From positions 115,857-179,856 of the forward strand of contig CALEAV010000014.1 of assembly GCA_937943575.1 (NCBI GenBank): a stretch of 64,000 nucleotides of DNA, written 5' to 3'. Position numbers and translations under genes: made by a program. The notes under the pieces are model-generated. The model saw only the letters and a list, made by a program, of their open reading frames with translations, did no database searches and was not told the DNA's origin. Numbering within the stretch: position 1 is the first letter of the stretch; each line of letters opens with the position of its first letter. Of this stretch, positions 24,159 through 34,848 are shown in pieces. This DNA is from an uncultured bacterium. Lineage in GTDB: Bacteria; Desulfobacterota; Desulfobaccia; Desulfobaccales; 0-14-0-80-60-11.

Positions 24159-25535
24159 CTACTTGCCGATGCAGAAGCGGGAGAAGATCTCCTCCAGCAG
24201 GTCGTCGCCAGCGGTCTCGCCGGTGAGGCGGCCCAGCTCCTCCAGGGCGCCCCGCAGGTCCTCGGCCAGAAGCTCCCAGGCCGTCGGCCTTTCCAGGTGC
24301 CCCAGGGCCGCCTGCAGGTGGGCCAGGGTGGCCCGCAGGTGCTCATGGTGGCGGGCTTGGGTGATGACCTCCCCGGTGGCGGGCACACCCCCTTCCAGGA
24401 CCGCGGCCACCAACCGGTCCTTCAATTCCTCCACCCCCTCGCCGGTGAGGGCTGAAAGCTTCAGGACCGGAAAGGGCGAAATCTGCGCCAGTTCGGCCTC
24501 CTCCAGGCCCCGGGGCAGGTCGGCCTTGTTCACCACCACCAAGCCCCGCCGCCCGGAGAGGTCGGACAGACGCCGGCGGTCCTCGGCGTCCAGGGGCTGG
24601 CTGTGGTCCACCAGGTAGAGGATGACATCGGCGCTGGCCAGGCGCTCCCGGGTCTTGGCCAGGCCCAGCTCCTCCACCCGGTCGCCCGCTTCCCGCAGGC
24701 CGGCGGTGTCGGTGAGGCGGATCAGCACCCCCTGCCAGCTCACCGCCTCCTCGATGAGGTCCCGGGTGGTGCCGGGGATGTCGGTGACGATGGCCCGCTC
24801 CTCCTCCAGGAGGCGGTTGAGGAGGCTGGATTTGCCCACATTGGGCCGCCCGGCCAGCACCACCCGGACCCCTTCCTTGAGGAGCCGCCCTTCCCGGTAG
24901 GTGGCCGCCAGGCGGGTGAGTTCCGCCGCCACCGGGGCCAGCCCGGCGGCCAGGGCTTCGGGCTCCACTTCCTCCGCCTCCTCGGGGAAATCCAGGGCCG
25001 CCTCCACCCGGGCCGAGACGGACAGGAGAGCATCCCGGGCGGCCGCCAGCCGGCGCCCCAGGCCCCCGGCCAGATGCTCCTGGGCCACCCGCAGGGCGGC
25101 CCCGCTTTTGGCCTCGATGACCTCCAGGACCGCCTCGGCCTGGGAGAGACTGAGGCGCCCGGAGAGGAAGGCCCGCAGGGTGAATTCCCCCGGCCGGGCC
25201 AGGCGGGCGCCCTCCTCCAGGACCCCGGCCAGGATCTCCCGCAGGACCTGGGGCCCGGAGTGGCAGTGAATCTCCACCACCTCCTCCCGGGTGTAGGAGT
25301 GGGGGGCCCGCATGACGGTGAGGAGCACCTCATCGACCACCCGGCCCTGCCCGTCCAGGAAATGCCCCAGGTAGAGGCGGTGGGATGCCAGCCGGGGCCG
25401 GGGCCGCCATGGCCGGAAGCGGCGCCGGGCGATGGCCTCCGCCGCCGGGCCGCTCAGGCGCACCACCCCGATGCCCCCCAGCCCCGGGGGGGTGGCGATG
25501 GCGGCGATGGTGTCCTCGAGGCCGTCAGGCGGCAG
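24159..25535 (-). CDS. mnmE: tRNA modification GTPase MnmE
   Basis: MnmE/TrmE, partner of MnmG in modifying U34 of tRNAs. Visible are the folate-binding N-terminal domain (VVRLSGPAAEAI, HCHSGPQVLREIL, RPGEFTLRAFLSGRLSLSQAEAV), the G domain with G1 GRPNVGKSS, G2 PGTTRD, G3 DTAG, G4 NKAD, and the C-terminal FCIGK with its essential Cys. The expected N-terminus DTIAAIATPPGLGGIG is encoded in frame upstream of the first GTG (25466), but no ATG, GTG or TTG lies before it in a sensible position. I therefore start at CTG 25535, giving 458 residues (E. coli: 454); ATT at 25541 is another option. It overlaps jag by 11 bases. Confidence 0.9.
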   Translation of the reverse strand: MPPDGLEDTIAAIATPPGLGGIGVVRLSGPAAEAIARRRFRPWRPRPRLASHRLYLGHFLDGQGRVVDEVLLTVMRAPHSYTREEVVEIHCHSGPQVLREILAGVLEEGARLARPGEFTLRAFLSGRLSLSQAEAVLEVIEAKSGAALRVAQEHLAGGLGRRLAAARDALLSVSARVEAALDFPEEAEEVEPEALAAGLAPVAAELTRLAATYREGRLLKEGVRVVLAGRPNVGKSSLLNRLLEEERAIVTDIPGTTRDLIEEAVSWQGVLIRLTDTAGLREAGDRVEELGLAKTRERLASADVILYLVDHSQPLDAEDRRRLSDLSGRRGLVVVNKADLPRGLEEAELAQISPFPVLKLSALTGEGVEELKDRLVAAVLEGGVPATGEVITQARHHEHLRATLAHLQAALGHLERPTAWELLAEDLRGALEELGRLTGETAGDDLLEEIFSRFCIGK

Positions 25536-26211
25536 GGGAATTGTCGGGAGACTCCTTCTTCTTGGCCGGGTAGACCACCACCTTCTTGTAGAGGCCCTCG
25601 CCCCGGCTCATGGTCTTGAGCTCGCTGTCGCCCTGCAGGGCCAGGTGGATGATGCGGCGGTCGTGGGGGTTCATGGGGGTGAGGGTGACGGGCTTGCCGG
25701 TGCGCTTCACCTTGTCCCCGGACTTCAGGGCCAGCTGCACCAGGGCCTGCTCGTGCCGGGCCCGGTAGGATTCGATGTCAATCACCACCCGCAGCTTCTT
25801 TTTGCTCTGCTTGGCCAGGATTTTGGTGAGGAGATACTGCAGGGCCTCCAGGGTCTGGCCCTGCTTGCCGATGAGCAGCCCGGCATCGGCGGAGTCGATG
25901 GTCAGGGCCAGGCGGTCCCCCTCCAGGGCGGCCTGGACCGCGGCGCTCTCCCCCATGAGGGCGAGGAGGCGGGAGAGAAGGTCCCGGCCCCGGCTCACCA
26001 CCTCCTCGTCGCCCGCGGCGGTCTCCGGAAGTTCAGGCCCGGAGCGGAGGGCCGCCCGAATTCTGGCCTTGCGGCTCCCCAGGCCGAAGATCCCGGGGGA
26101 CCCCACGGAGATGATCTCGATCTCCAGGTTGTCGGGGGGCTGCTGAAAATGCTCACAGGCGTGCTCAATGGCCTCCTCGGTGGTTTTGCCTTCAAACTCG
26201 AGAAATTCCAT
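25525..26211 (-). CDS. jag: RNA-binding protein Jag/KhpB
   Basis: A 228-residue protein with the three Jag modules: Jag_N (MEFLEFEGKTTEEAIEHACE; then GSPGIFGLGSRKARI), a KH domain with SADAGLLIGKQGQTLEALQYL (GxxG loop IGKQG), and a C-terminal R3H region with ESYRARHEQALVQLA and MNPHDRRIIHLALQ. It is an RNA-binding regulator of envelope and division genes, conserved beside yidC. It starts 17 bases after the yidC stop in the same operon and overlaps mnmE at its 3' end. Confidence 0.93.
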   Translation of the reverse strand: MEFLEFEGKTTEEAIEHACEHFQQPPDNLEIEIISVGSPGIFGLGSRKARIRAALRSGPELPETAAGDEEVVSRGRDLLSRLLALMGESAAVQAALEGDRLALTIDSADAGLLIGKQGQTLEALQYLLTKILAKQSKKKLRVVIDIESYRARHEQALVQLALKSGDKVKRTGKPVTLTPMNPHDRRIIHLALQGDSELKTMSRGEGLYKKVVVYPAKKKESPDNSPAA

Positions 26212-26228
26212 AGGGGGTCCCCACGAGG

Positions 26229-27908
26229 TCAGGCAAGGTACTTGTTGGTGAAATGCTGCTGCACAATGGCCAGGACGTTGTTCACCAGCCAGTAGATCAC
26301 CAGCCCGGCGGCGAAATTGAGAAAGAGAAAGGTGAAGATGATGGGCAGAAACATCATCATCTTGGCCTGGGTGGGGTCGCCGGCGGTGGGGGTCATCTTC
26401 TGCTGGATCACCATGGAGGCCCCCATGATGATGGGGGTGATGAGGAGCGGGTCCTTGGCGGAGAGGTCCGCCAGCCAGACAATGTCCGTGAAGGGAAGGG
26501 TGGAGATAAAGGCCGCATGCCGGAGTTCAATGGCATAGGTGAGGATGTTGTACAGGGCGATGAACACCGGCAGCTGCAGGAGCATGGGCAGGCACCCTCC
26601 CAGCGGGTTCACCTTGAAGGTGCGATACAGCGCCATGAGCTCCCGGTTCATGGCCTCCCGGTCGTCCTTGTACTTTTCCCGGATCTGGGCCACCCGGGGC
26701 TGGAGCTTCTGCATCTCCTTCATGGATTTGAAGCTCTTGTGGTTGGGCCACAGGAAGACCAGGCGGGTGAGGAGGGTCAAAATGACCAGCGACCAGCCAT
26801 AATTGTGGCAGAGGCGGTCAATGAATTTCAGCAGGTACAACAGGGGCTTGGCCAGGATATCGAACCAGCCGAAGTGCACCAGCCGCTCCAGGCCCAGGCC
26901 GGCAGCCGCCAGGGCCCCCATCTCCTTGGGGCCGGCATAGAAGGTGAGGGCGGCCTGGGTGCTCTGCCCGGGGCTCACCGTGAAGGGCAGGGTCATCTGG
27001 GCGGTAAGGGCGGTGGGAGCCGGCTGGGTCAGGGTGACCGTCCCCTGGGGCTGGTTCGCCGGGGCCACCGCCAAAAGGAAATAGCCCTCGTCCAGCACCG
27101 CCCAGTCCAGTTTGCCGGTGAAGTTCACCGGGGCCTTCAAGCCGGCGTGGGTCTCCTCCAGGCGCCGGTTGATGAGGGTGTGGGCCATGAGGTAGCCTTT
27201 GCGGTCCGCCGCCTCCGTGGCGCTCAACGTCAGCTCCAGGTGCCCTTCCACGGGCTGGGAGGCCCGGCTGGCGGCGCTCACCTCCAGGTCCATCACATAG
27301 TTTTGGGCATGGAAGCGGTAGGTGCGGGTGAGGGTCACCCCCTGGGGGGTGGTGGCGGTGAAGCGCAGGGTGGCCGTCTGGTCGCCCTCCAGAGTCAGCC
27401 CGGCCCGGTCGGCCTCATAGGTGAGCTCGGCGGGCACCGCGAGGTTCTGGCCGCTGAGGCTGAGCCTGAGGGGGAGGTCCTGCCCGGGGGCCGGCCGCAC
27501 CAGGTCCTTCAGGGGCGCAGCGGCCTTCTCCGGGTCCCGCCAGCGCTCCAGGTCCAGGCTGAAAAACCCCAGGGAGAGGCTGTAGATGCGCTCAAAGGGC
27601 AGGCGGTCCCGGAACCTTTTCAGGCGGAGGCTCTTCAAGGCCGCGCCCTGCTCCGTGAACACCGCCCGGTAGAGGGGGGTGTCCACCACGATGTCCCGGG
27701 CCGGGCGGGCGGCGGGGCTGACCGTGGGCCCCGGGGTCGGCACCGGGGCCGGGGCGAGAGTTGACGGCGGGGGCGGGGCCACCGGTTTGGCGTCCGGCAC
27801 CGGCACCGGCGCCGGGGGCAGGGTCTTTTTGGTCTTCTCGCCCAGATACATGAAGACCATGAAAATCACAAAGCTGAGAATGAGGGCAAGCAAAGCCCGT
27901 TTTTCCAT
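26229..27908 (-). CDS. yidC: Membrane protein insertase YidC
   Basis: A 559-residue Gram-negative-type YidC. The N-terminal TM (RALLALILSFVIFMVFMYLG, 4-23) is followed by a Pro-rich linker, the large periplasmic beta-sandwich domain (about 80-340) and the conserved 60KD_IMP core with GWFDILAKPLLYLLKF, NYGWSLVILTLLTRLVFLW, GGCLPMLLQLPVFIALYNIL and LPIIFTFLFLNFAAGLVIYW. It inserts inner-membrane proteins with or without SecYEG. AAGGAG precedes the ATG at 27908; the frame upstream is not part of the protein. It lies 10 bases after yidD. Confidence 0.96.
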   Translation of the reverse strand: MEKRALLALILSFVIFMVFMYLGEKTKKTLPPAPVPVPDAKPVAPPPPSTLAPAPVPTPGPTVSPAARPARDIVVDTPLYRAVFTEQGAALKSLRLKRFRDRLPFERIYSLSLGFFSLDLERWRDPEKAAAPLKDLVRPAPGQDLPLRLSLSGQNLAVPAELTYEADRAGLTLEGDQTATLRFTATTPQGVTLTRTYRFHAQNYVMDLEVSAASRASQPVEGHLELTLSATEAADRKGYLMAHTLINRRLEETHAGLKAPVNFTGKLDWAVLDEGYFLLAVAPANQPQGTVTLTQPAPTALTAQMTLPFTVSPGQSTQAALTFYAGPKEMGALAAAGLGLERLVHFGWFDILAKPLLYLLKFIDRLCHNYGWSLVILTLLTRLVFLWPNHKSFKSMKEMQKLQPRVAQIREKYKDDREAMNRELMALYRTFKVNPLGGCLPMLLQLPVFIALYNILTYAIELRHAAFISTLPFTDIVWLADLSAKDPLLITPIIMGASMVIQQKMTPTAGDPTQAKMMMFLPIIFTFLFLNFAAGLVIYWLVNNVLAIVQQHFTNKYLA

Positions 27909-27918
27909 ACCGAGCTCC

Positions 27919-28128
27919 TTAAGGGACGGGGTCCCAGCCGCCGGAGGAGAAAGGGTGGCAGCGGAGGAGCCGCCCCAGGGCCAGGGCCAAGCCCCGCCCC
28001 GGGCCATGGCGGGCCACCGCCTCGGCAGCATACTGGGAACAGGTGGGGCTGAACCGGCAGCAGGGCGGCAGCCAGGGCGAGAGCAGGATCTGATAGGCCC
28101 GGATCAGGGCCAGAATGATGGCGGTCAT
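27919..28128 (-). CDS. yidD: Membrane protein insertion efficiency factor YidD
   Basis: A 69-residue YidD. The family motif is complete: [31 protein letters not shown] with the three cysteines (CCRF, PTCS) and then [14 protein letters not shown] at the C-terminus. It is an amphipathic peripheral protein assisting YidC. The ATG overlaps the rnpA stop by 4 bases (ATGA), giving the classical rpmH-rnpA-yidD-yidC order. Confidence 0.95.
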   Translation of the reverse strand: MTAIILALIRAYQILLSPWLPPCCRFSPTCSQYAAEAVARHGPGRGLALALGRLLRCHPFSSGGWDPVP

Positions 28129-28487
28129 GCACCTTGGGTGCGGGGGGCAAGGAGAATCCGGGCCAACTCCCGCGTCACATCAGCATAGGTCAGGGTCTCT
28201 GCCCCCTTGCGGGCCAGGATGATGATATCCTGGCAGGGCAGCTCCTCCCGGTGGCGGCGGAAGAATTCCCTGAGCAGTCGTCTCACCCGATTGCGCCGCA
28301 CCGCCTTCCCCAGACGCCGGGTCACCACCAGCCCCAGGCGGGGCCGGGGTTCACCCCCCGGGGGCGCCAGGATGACGGTGAAGTGCGGGGCCGTCAGCCT
28401 CCGGCCCGCGGCCTGGGCGGCCAAGTATTCCCGGCGGCGCCGGATGCGGTCCGCCTTGCGGAAGCGGGCCCGGCCGCCGGCCTCCAG
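28125..28487 (-). CDS. rnpA: Ribonuclease P protein component
   Basis: The protein subunit of RNase P, which matures tRNA 5' ends. The core is unmistakable: [17 protein letters not shown] near the start, a central [29 protein letters not shown] (RNR basic helix) and [22 protein letters not shown]. No ATG, GTG or TTG precedes the core in frame until GTG 28703/ATG 28721, upstream of rpmH, which would make rnpA swallow rpmH. I choose the CTG at 28487 (120 residues; E. coli RnpA 119), but the start is uncertain. It overlaps yidD by 4 bases. Confidence 0.88.
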   Translation of the reverse strand: MEAGGRARFRKADRIRRRREYLAAQAAGRRLTAPHFTVILAPPGGEPRPRLGLVVTRRLGKAVRRNRVRRLLREFFRRHREELPCQDIIILARKGAETLTYADVTRELARILLAPRTQGA

Positions 28488-28531
28488 GTCCGCAGGCGGC
28501 CCCCCCCCACCGGGAGGCGTCTCCGGGGCGG

Positions 28532-28666
28532 TTAAACCGTCAGGCGTTTGCGTCCTTTGGCGCGGCGGCGCTTGAGAACCCGGCGGCCGCCTTTGCTGCT
28601 CATGCGGGCCAAAAACCCGTGGGTGCGGGCCCGCCTGAGCCGACTGGGCTGGTAGGTGCGCTTCAT
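28532..28666 (-). CDS. rpmH: 50S ribosomal protein L34
   Basis: A 44-residue ribosomal protein, starting [19 protein letters not shown] and continuing with [19 protein letters not shown] to LTV, the full L34 sequence. AAGGAA lies 8 bases upstream of the ATG. It heads the rpmH-rnpA-yidD-yidC-jag-mnmE series on the minus strand, conserved near bacterial origins. Confidence 0.97.
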   Translation of the reverse strand: MKRTYQPSRLRRARTHGFLARMSSKGGRRVLKRRRAKGRKRLTV

Positions 28667-28709
28667 GAGAGTGATTCCTTATGCAAGGGCCGATTCGACT
28701 CACAAACTG

Positions 28710-28740
28710 TTTATAAATCATGTCAGCGGCCTTTTGTCAA
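28710..28740 (-). promoter_or_regulatory. rpmH: Sigma-70 promoter of rpmH operon
   Basis: On the minus strand TTGACA (28740-28735) followed after 17-19 bases by TTTATAAA (28717-28710). The transcript should begin near 28703, leaving a leader of about 37 bases before rpmH. Confidence 0.75.
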
Positions 28741-28932
28741 GGCGCCGGACCTGCCGGCGGGCTAATGGCCGGCCCCCGGGGGAGGCACGGGGGCTGTCCG
28801 GAGGCGTTTCCCTCCCCGGAGCCCCATCCCCCTTTCCGTCACCGGGCCGGGAGGCAGACGCCCCATCGGGCGGCGCCGGGGGGCCCCCCAGCCTTCAAGG
28901 CGGCCAAATTTCCCTTGTAATTTTGGGAAAAG

Positions 28933-30914
<1,982 letters not shown>

Positions 30915-30917
30915 ACG

Positions 30918-31427
30918 ATGCTGGCCCTCACGGTTCTCCTCCTCCTCCTCGCACTGGGGCTGCTGTATTTCCAAAATCTGGTCCTGCACCCCTACGTGCA
31001 GGTGCGTTTTCTGAGCCTCCTCACCTTTGTGGTGGGCCTGCGCCAGCCCCTGGCGGTGGCGGTGGGCGTGGCCGTCTTTGTGGGTCTCCTCCAGGATGCC
31101 TTTGCCCTGACCCCCTTCGGCCTCCACCTGGCCGGGGCCGTCCTGTTGCTGACTGCGGCCCGGTTTCTCAGCCGGCGGCTGCTGCTGGCTGCTCCGGGAG
31201 CGCAGATTGCCCTGGCGGCCTCGGCCCTCCTCCTGGAGGAGGTGGCCCTGCGTCTGGTCCTGGGTTTTGTGGGCCAGCCTCTCCCCCCCTGGCGGGAGCT
31301 CCTGCGCCCGCTGGCGGTGGAAATCTCGGCCACGGCGCTTCTGGCCCCCCTCATGTTCTCGGCGGTGGAGCGCCTGAACCTCGGCCTCTGGCGCCTGGGC
31401 TGGCGTCCCCGGCGGGAGCTGCGCTAA
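30918..31427 (+). CDS. mreD: Rod shape-determining protein MreD
   Basis: A 169-residue polytopic protein with about five hydrophobic helices and the MreD pattern of a short LHPYVQVRF loop after TM1 and GLLQDAFALTPFGLHLAG in the middle. It starts 3 bases after mreC. Sequence conservation in this family is low, so identity rests on topology plus position between mreC and a PBP2 gene. Confidence 0.9.
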   Translation: MLALTVLLLLLALGLLYFQNLVLHPYVQVRFLSLLTFVVGLRQPLAVAVGVAVFVGLLQDAFALTPFGLHLAGAVLLLTAARFLSRRLLLAAPGAQIALAASALLLEEVALRLVLGFVGQPLPPWRELLRPLAVEISATALLAPLMFSAVERLNLGLWRLGWRPRRELR

Positions 31428-31449
31428 AATGAGACGGCAGCTGAGAGCC

Positions 31450-31511
31450 TTGGGAAGAGGGGGCCAGGGATCGTGGGCCCCTGCCCCTCTTCCTCCTTCC
31501 CCCACCCCTTT
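31450..31511. repeat. Composite palindromic repeat, copy 3 (first module)
   Basis: TTGGGAAGAGGGGGCCAGGG with the returning arm GGGCCCCTGCCCCTCTTCC, then CTTCCCCCACCCC, starting 22 bases after the mreD stop. It is the first module only. The arms have co-varied: the extra AA in GGGAAGAGG is matched by TT in CCTCTTCC, so pairing appears to be kept. Confidence 0.65.
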
Positions 31512-31799
31512 TGAATTTAGAAAGTGCAATCAAGGCGTGGGCCACGCTTGAAGGAGACAAGGGGAGGGATGGGCAGGGGTCCGTTGACCCCGCAGCCCGC
31601 CCCGTAAAAATCACTTCCGGAACGGGCTCAAAGCGACGTGAGGACATGGGTTTGGGGGAGAGGGAACCAGGCGGACCGAGGCCCTCACCTCCTTCTGCCA
31701 CCGCGGAGGGCGGGAAAGCGTCGCCTCCCTCGCCCCCTCCCTCAAGCAGGATAAAAAGACAGGCCCCCCAGAGCCGGCTTGGGGGGAAAAACCGGCCCG
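31512..31799. other. mreD-mrdA spacer, no gene seen
   Basis: About 290 bases following repeat copy 3. There is no clear promoter; mrdA may still be transcribed through from mreBCD. Confidence 0.4.
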
Positions 31800-33674
31800 A
31801 TGATTTTCCCTGATCCCGACCGGAGAACTGCGGATTACCTGGAGCCGCCCCTGGTGCGGGCCATGCCCCCGGAGGAGCAGGAGCGGGCCCGCCGCACCCT
31901 GGCCGCCTTGTCCGCCGTCATTTTGGTGCTCTTCGGGGTCCTGCTCCTCCGGCTCTGGTCCCTGCAGCTGGTGCAGGGGGAGCAGCTGAAGCTGCGCTCG
32001 GAGAGCAACCGGCTGCGCACCCAGGACCTGCCGCCCTGGCGGGGCATGATCCTGGACCGGCACGGCGAGGTCCTGGTCTCCAACCGCCCCAGCTTCGATC
32101 TGGTGGTGATGCTGGAGGAGGTCCCCGACCCCGTCCCCCTGGCCGCCCGCCTGGCCGCCCTCCTCAAGCTGGACGAAGCCGTCCTCCTGGAACAGCTGCA
32201 GGGGGCCCGTCAGGCCAACCAACATCAGGTGCGCCTCAAAGGGGACCTCACCTGGGAGGAGCTGGCCCTGGTGGAGAGCCGCAAACCCGAACTCCCCGGG
32301 GCCACCATCGTCGTCCAGCCCAAGCGGGAGTACCGGCACGGCTCCCTGGCCTGTCATGTCCTGGGCTATCTGGGGGAGATCACCGAGGCGCAGCTCAAAA
32401 GCGGCCGCTATCCGCACCACAAGATGGGGGATTTTTTGGGGCGCTGCGGCATCGAGGCGGCCTGGGAGGACTACCTGCGGGGCCAACGGGGCTATCGCCG
32501 CATTGAGGTGGATGCCTACGGCCGGGAGCTGGGCCAGCTGGAGGTGCAGAACTCCCTGCCCGGCGCCAATGTCTTCCTCACCCTGGACGCCCCCCTGCAG
32601 CGGGAGGCCGAGGCCTGTCTGGCGGGACAGCACGGTGCCATCGTGGCGGTGGAGGCCAAAACCGGGAAGATCCGGGCCCTGGCCTCCTCCCCCGCCTACT
32701 CCCCGGAAGCCTTCGAGCGGGGTCTGAGTGCCGCGGAATGGCAGCGCCTCAGCAAGGACCCCAGCCACCCCCTGGAGAACCGGGCCCTCAAGGGCCAGTA
32801 TCCGCCGGGCTCCACCTTCAAGATCGTCATGGCCTTGGCCGCCTTGGAAGAAAAGGTGGTGACGCCCTCCTCTGTCATTTATTGCAGCGGCGCCATGCCC
32901 CTGGGCAACCACACCTTCCGCTGCTGGAAGAAGGGCGGCCACGGCGGCATGAACCTGCATTCCGCCCTGGTGCATTCCTGCGATGTCTATTTCTACCAGG
33001 TGGGGCGCCGCCTGGGGATTGAGCGCATCGCCAAGTGGAGCCGCCGCTTCGGGCTGGGCGCGCCCACGGGCCTCAAACTGGACAAGGAGATGCCCGGGCT
33101 GGTGGCCTCCAGCCACTGGAAGCAGGCCCGCTTCGGCTTCCCCTGGCAGGAGGGCGACACGGTGAGCGTCTCCATCGGCCAGGGCTACAACCTGGCCACG
33201 CCCCTGCAGATGGCTCTGGTGGCCGCGGCCGTGGCCAACGGCGGCCTGGTGCTGGAGCCGCAGCTGGTGGAGAAGGTGGAGAGCCCCGCCGGGGAGGTCC
33301 TCTATCAGGCCGCCCCGGTGATCAGGTCCCGCCTGGAGGCCAACCCCCGGCACCTGGCCCTGATCCAGAAGGCCCTCACCGACGTGGTGGCCCAGGGCAC
33401 CGGCAAGGGCGCCCGCCTGCCGCATCTGCAGGTGGCCGGCAAGACCGGCACCTCCCAGGTGGTGTCCCTGGAAAAGGAGAAGCGGGCCGGCAAGGGGGTC
33501 AGAAAATACCAGAACCACGCCTGGTTTGTGGCCACCGCGCCGGCAGAGGACCCCCAGCTGGCGGTGGCGGTGCTGGTGGAGCACGGGGGTGGGGGCGGCG
33601 CCGTGGCCGCGCCTTTGGCCAAGCGGGTGCTGGCCGCCGCCTTTCCTCCGCCCGCAGTGGCCAAGGCCCCCTGA
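31800..33674 (+). CDS. mrdA: Penicillin-binding protein 2
   Basis: A 624-residue class B PBP for cell elongation. A TM at about 32-52 anchors it; the pedestal region has RGMILDRHGEVLVSNRPS (81-98) and LPGATIVVQPKREYRHG. The transpeptidase carries SxxK GSTFK (337-341, active Ser338), SxN as SCD (393-395; Asn replaced by Asp, as in many PBP2s) and KTGT (548-551). It crosslinks peptidoglycan with RodA and MreC. ATG 31800 is preferred over a TTG seven codons upstream. RodA is not adjacent. Confidence 0.95.
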   Translation: MIFPDPDRRTADYLEPPLVRAMPPEEQERARRTLAALSAVILVLFGVLLLRLWSLQLVQGEQLKLRSESNRLRTQDLPPWRGMILDRHGEVLVSNRPSFDLVVMLEEVPDPVPLAARLAALLKLDEAVLLEQLQGARQANQHQVRLKGDLTWEELALVESRKPELPGATIVVQPKREYRHGSLACHVLGYLGEITEAQLKSGRYPHHKMGDFLGRCGIEAAWEDYLRGQRGYRRIEVDAYGRELGQLEVQNSLPGANVFLTLDAPLQREAEACLAGQHGAIVAVEAKTGKIRALASSPAYSPEAFERGLSAAEWQRLSKDPSHPLENRALKGQYPPGSTFKIVMALAALEEKVVTPSSVIYCSGAMPLGNHTFRCWKKGGHGGMNLHSALVHSCDVYFYQVGRRLGIERIAKWSRRFGLGAPTGLKLDKEMPGLVASSHWKQARFGFPWQEGDTVSVSIGQGYNLATPLQMALVAAAVANGGLVLEPQLVEKVESPAGEVLYQAAPVIRSRLEANPRHLALIQKALTDVVAQGTGKGARLPHLQVAGKTGTSQVVSLEKEKRAGKGVRKYQNHAWFVATAPAEDPQLAVAVLVEHGGGGGAVAAPLAKRVLAAAFPPPAVAKAP

Positions 33675-33687
33675 GGGGCAACGACCC

Positions 33688-34362
33688 TCAGTCGTCCTCC
33701 TCCCTCTGCCAGCCCTGGGCGCCGATGAGCTTGACAAAGCGGCAGCCCCCCAAATACTCCGTCTTCAGCTCGCCGGTGGGCAGGCGGCGGATGCGGGTGA
33801 GGGTCTGGTTCCAGCGGTCGCCCACGGGGATGACCAGGCGCCCCCCCAAGCCCAGCTGCTCCACCAGAGCCGGGGGCACCTTGGGGGCGCCGGCGGTGAC
33901 GATGATGGCGTCGTAAGGGGCGGCAGGCGGCCAGCCCAGGGTGCCGTCCCCCACGATCACATGGACGTTTTTGTAGCCCAGGCGCTGCAGAAGCTCCTCC
34001 GCCGGCCGGGCCAGGGAGGCCAGGCGCTCGATGGTGTAAACCTCCCTGGCCAGCTCCGCCAGGATGGCGGCCTGGTAGCCGCTACCGGTGCCCACCTCCA
34101 GCACCTTTTCGGCCCCGGTGAGCTCCAGGGCCTCGGTCATCAGGGCCACCATGTAGGGCTGGGAGATGGTCTGGCCGTCGCCGATGGGCAGGGGATAGTC
34201 GTTGTAGGCCTGGTCCCACAGATGCCGGGGCACAAAGAGGTGGCGGGGGACGCGCTCCAGGGCCGCCAGCACCCGGGGGTCCCGGATGCCGCGGCGCCGG
34301 ATCTGGCCCTCCACCATCAGGTGGCGCTCCTGCTCACGGTCTTTTTCCGAAGTGTCGCTCAT
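33688..34362 (-). CDS. pcm: Protein-L-isoaspartate O-methyltransferase
   Basis: A 224-residue SAM-dependent enzyme that methylates isoaspartyl residues to start their repair. Motifs: MVEGQIRRRGIRDPRVLAAL (about 16-35), PRHLFVP, AYNDYPLPIGDGQTISQPYMVALM, motif I VLEVGTGSGYQAAILAEL, and YDAIIVTAGAPKVPPALVEQLGLGGRLVIPVG. The start is set at ATG 34362, since everything upstream is non-homologous Pro/Arg-rich frame. It is convergent with mrdA (13 bases between stops). Confidence 0.94.
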   Translation of the reverse strand: MSDTSEKDREQERHLMVEGQIRRRGIRDPRVLAALERVPRHLFVPRHLWDQAYNDYPLPIGDGQTISQPYMVALMTEALELTGAEKVLEVGTGSGYQAAILAELAREVYTIERLASLARPAEELLQRLGYKNVHVIVGDGTLGWPPAAPYDAIIVTAGAPKVPPALVEQLGLGGRLVIPVGDRWNQTLTRIRRLPTGELKTEYLGGCRFVKLIGAQGWQREEDD

Positions 34363-34529
34363 GGCCGGCCCTCTCCGGAACCGCGACCTGGGGGTCGGGG
34401 CTGGGGGCAGGGGCGGTAGCGGTCCCCCCCCCACCCCGTCAGGGGGCAGGCGGGAGACGGGGGGCCCTGCGTCCCCGTGCTCACCGGTTCTGGTGTTAAT
34501 GTAAGGCATCTGAGGAGGGAGGGAAAGAG

Positions 34530-34733
34530 GTGAGGGGCTGTCGGTTTCACCCGGAGCGAGAGGCTCCGTATCGCTGCGACAAGATGGAGTATGCCTACTG
34601 TGAGGAGTGTCTGGCGGAATGCCGGGCCTGCACCGATCCCTGCAACTACTGCAAGAGTCGGCCGGCCTGCCTGATCTGGGCGCACTGCGGCATGGAGGCC
34701 AAAAGGCGCTGTCGGGAGGGGAAAGCCGGCTGA
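34530..34733 (+). CDS. Small cysteine-rich zinc-binding protein
   Basis: A 67-residue protein starting at GTG 34530 with GGAGGGA upstream. Ten cysteines and two histidines in CxxH-, CxxC- and CxxCxxxC-type spacings (CRFHPE, YRCDKMEYAYCEECLAEC, CTDPCNYCKSRPAC) resemble a B-box-like zinc finger. Similar mini-proteins starting C-x-HP-E-x-A-PYRC-x-KM occur, I believe, in Deltaproteobacteria. Function unknown; possibly a metal-stabilised protein-interaction module. It is divergent from pcm. Confidence 0.75.
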   Translation: MRGCRFHPEREAPYRCDKMEYAYCEECLAECRACTDPCNYCKSRPACLIWAHCGMEAKRRCREGKAG

Positions 34734-34848
34734 GAGGGCTCCCCTCACCCCCTGCCCGCACCTGAGCGTTCGGCAGGCTGCCCCCGGCGCCAGAGGCGCG
34801 GCCTGCCGGGGAGTCGACCCTCAGCCGCCGGAGCGGCTCCCGCCCCCC

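Noticed and set aside
28488-28721. Thermus-like rnpA frame overlapping all of rpmH
   Set aside because: The frame is open, but the rpmH promoter and predicted transcript start fall inside it, and open overlapping frames are common at this GC. It is kept only as an alternative.
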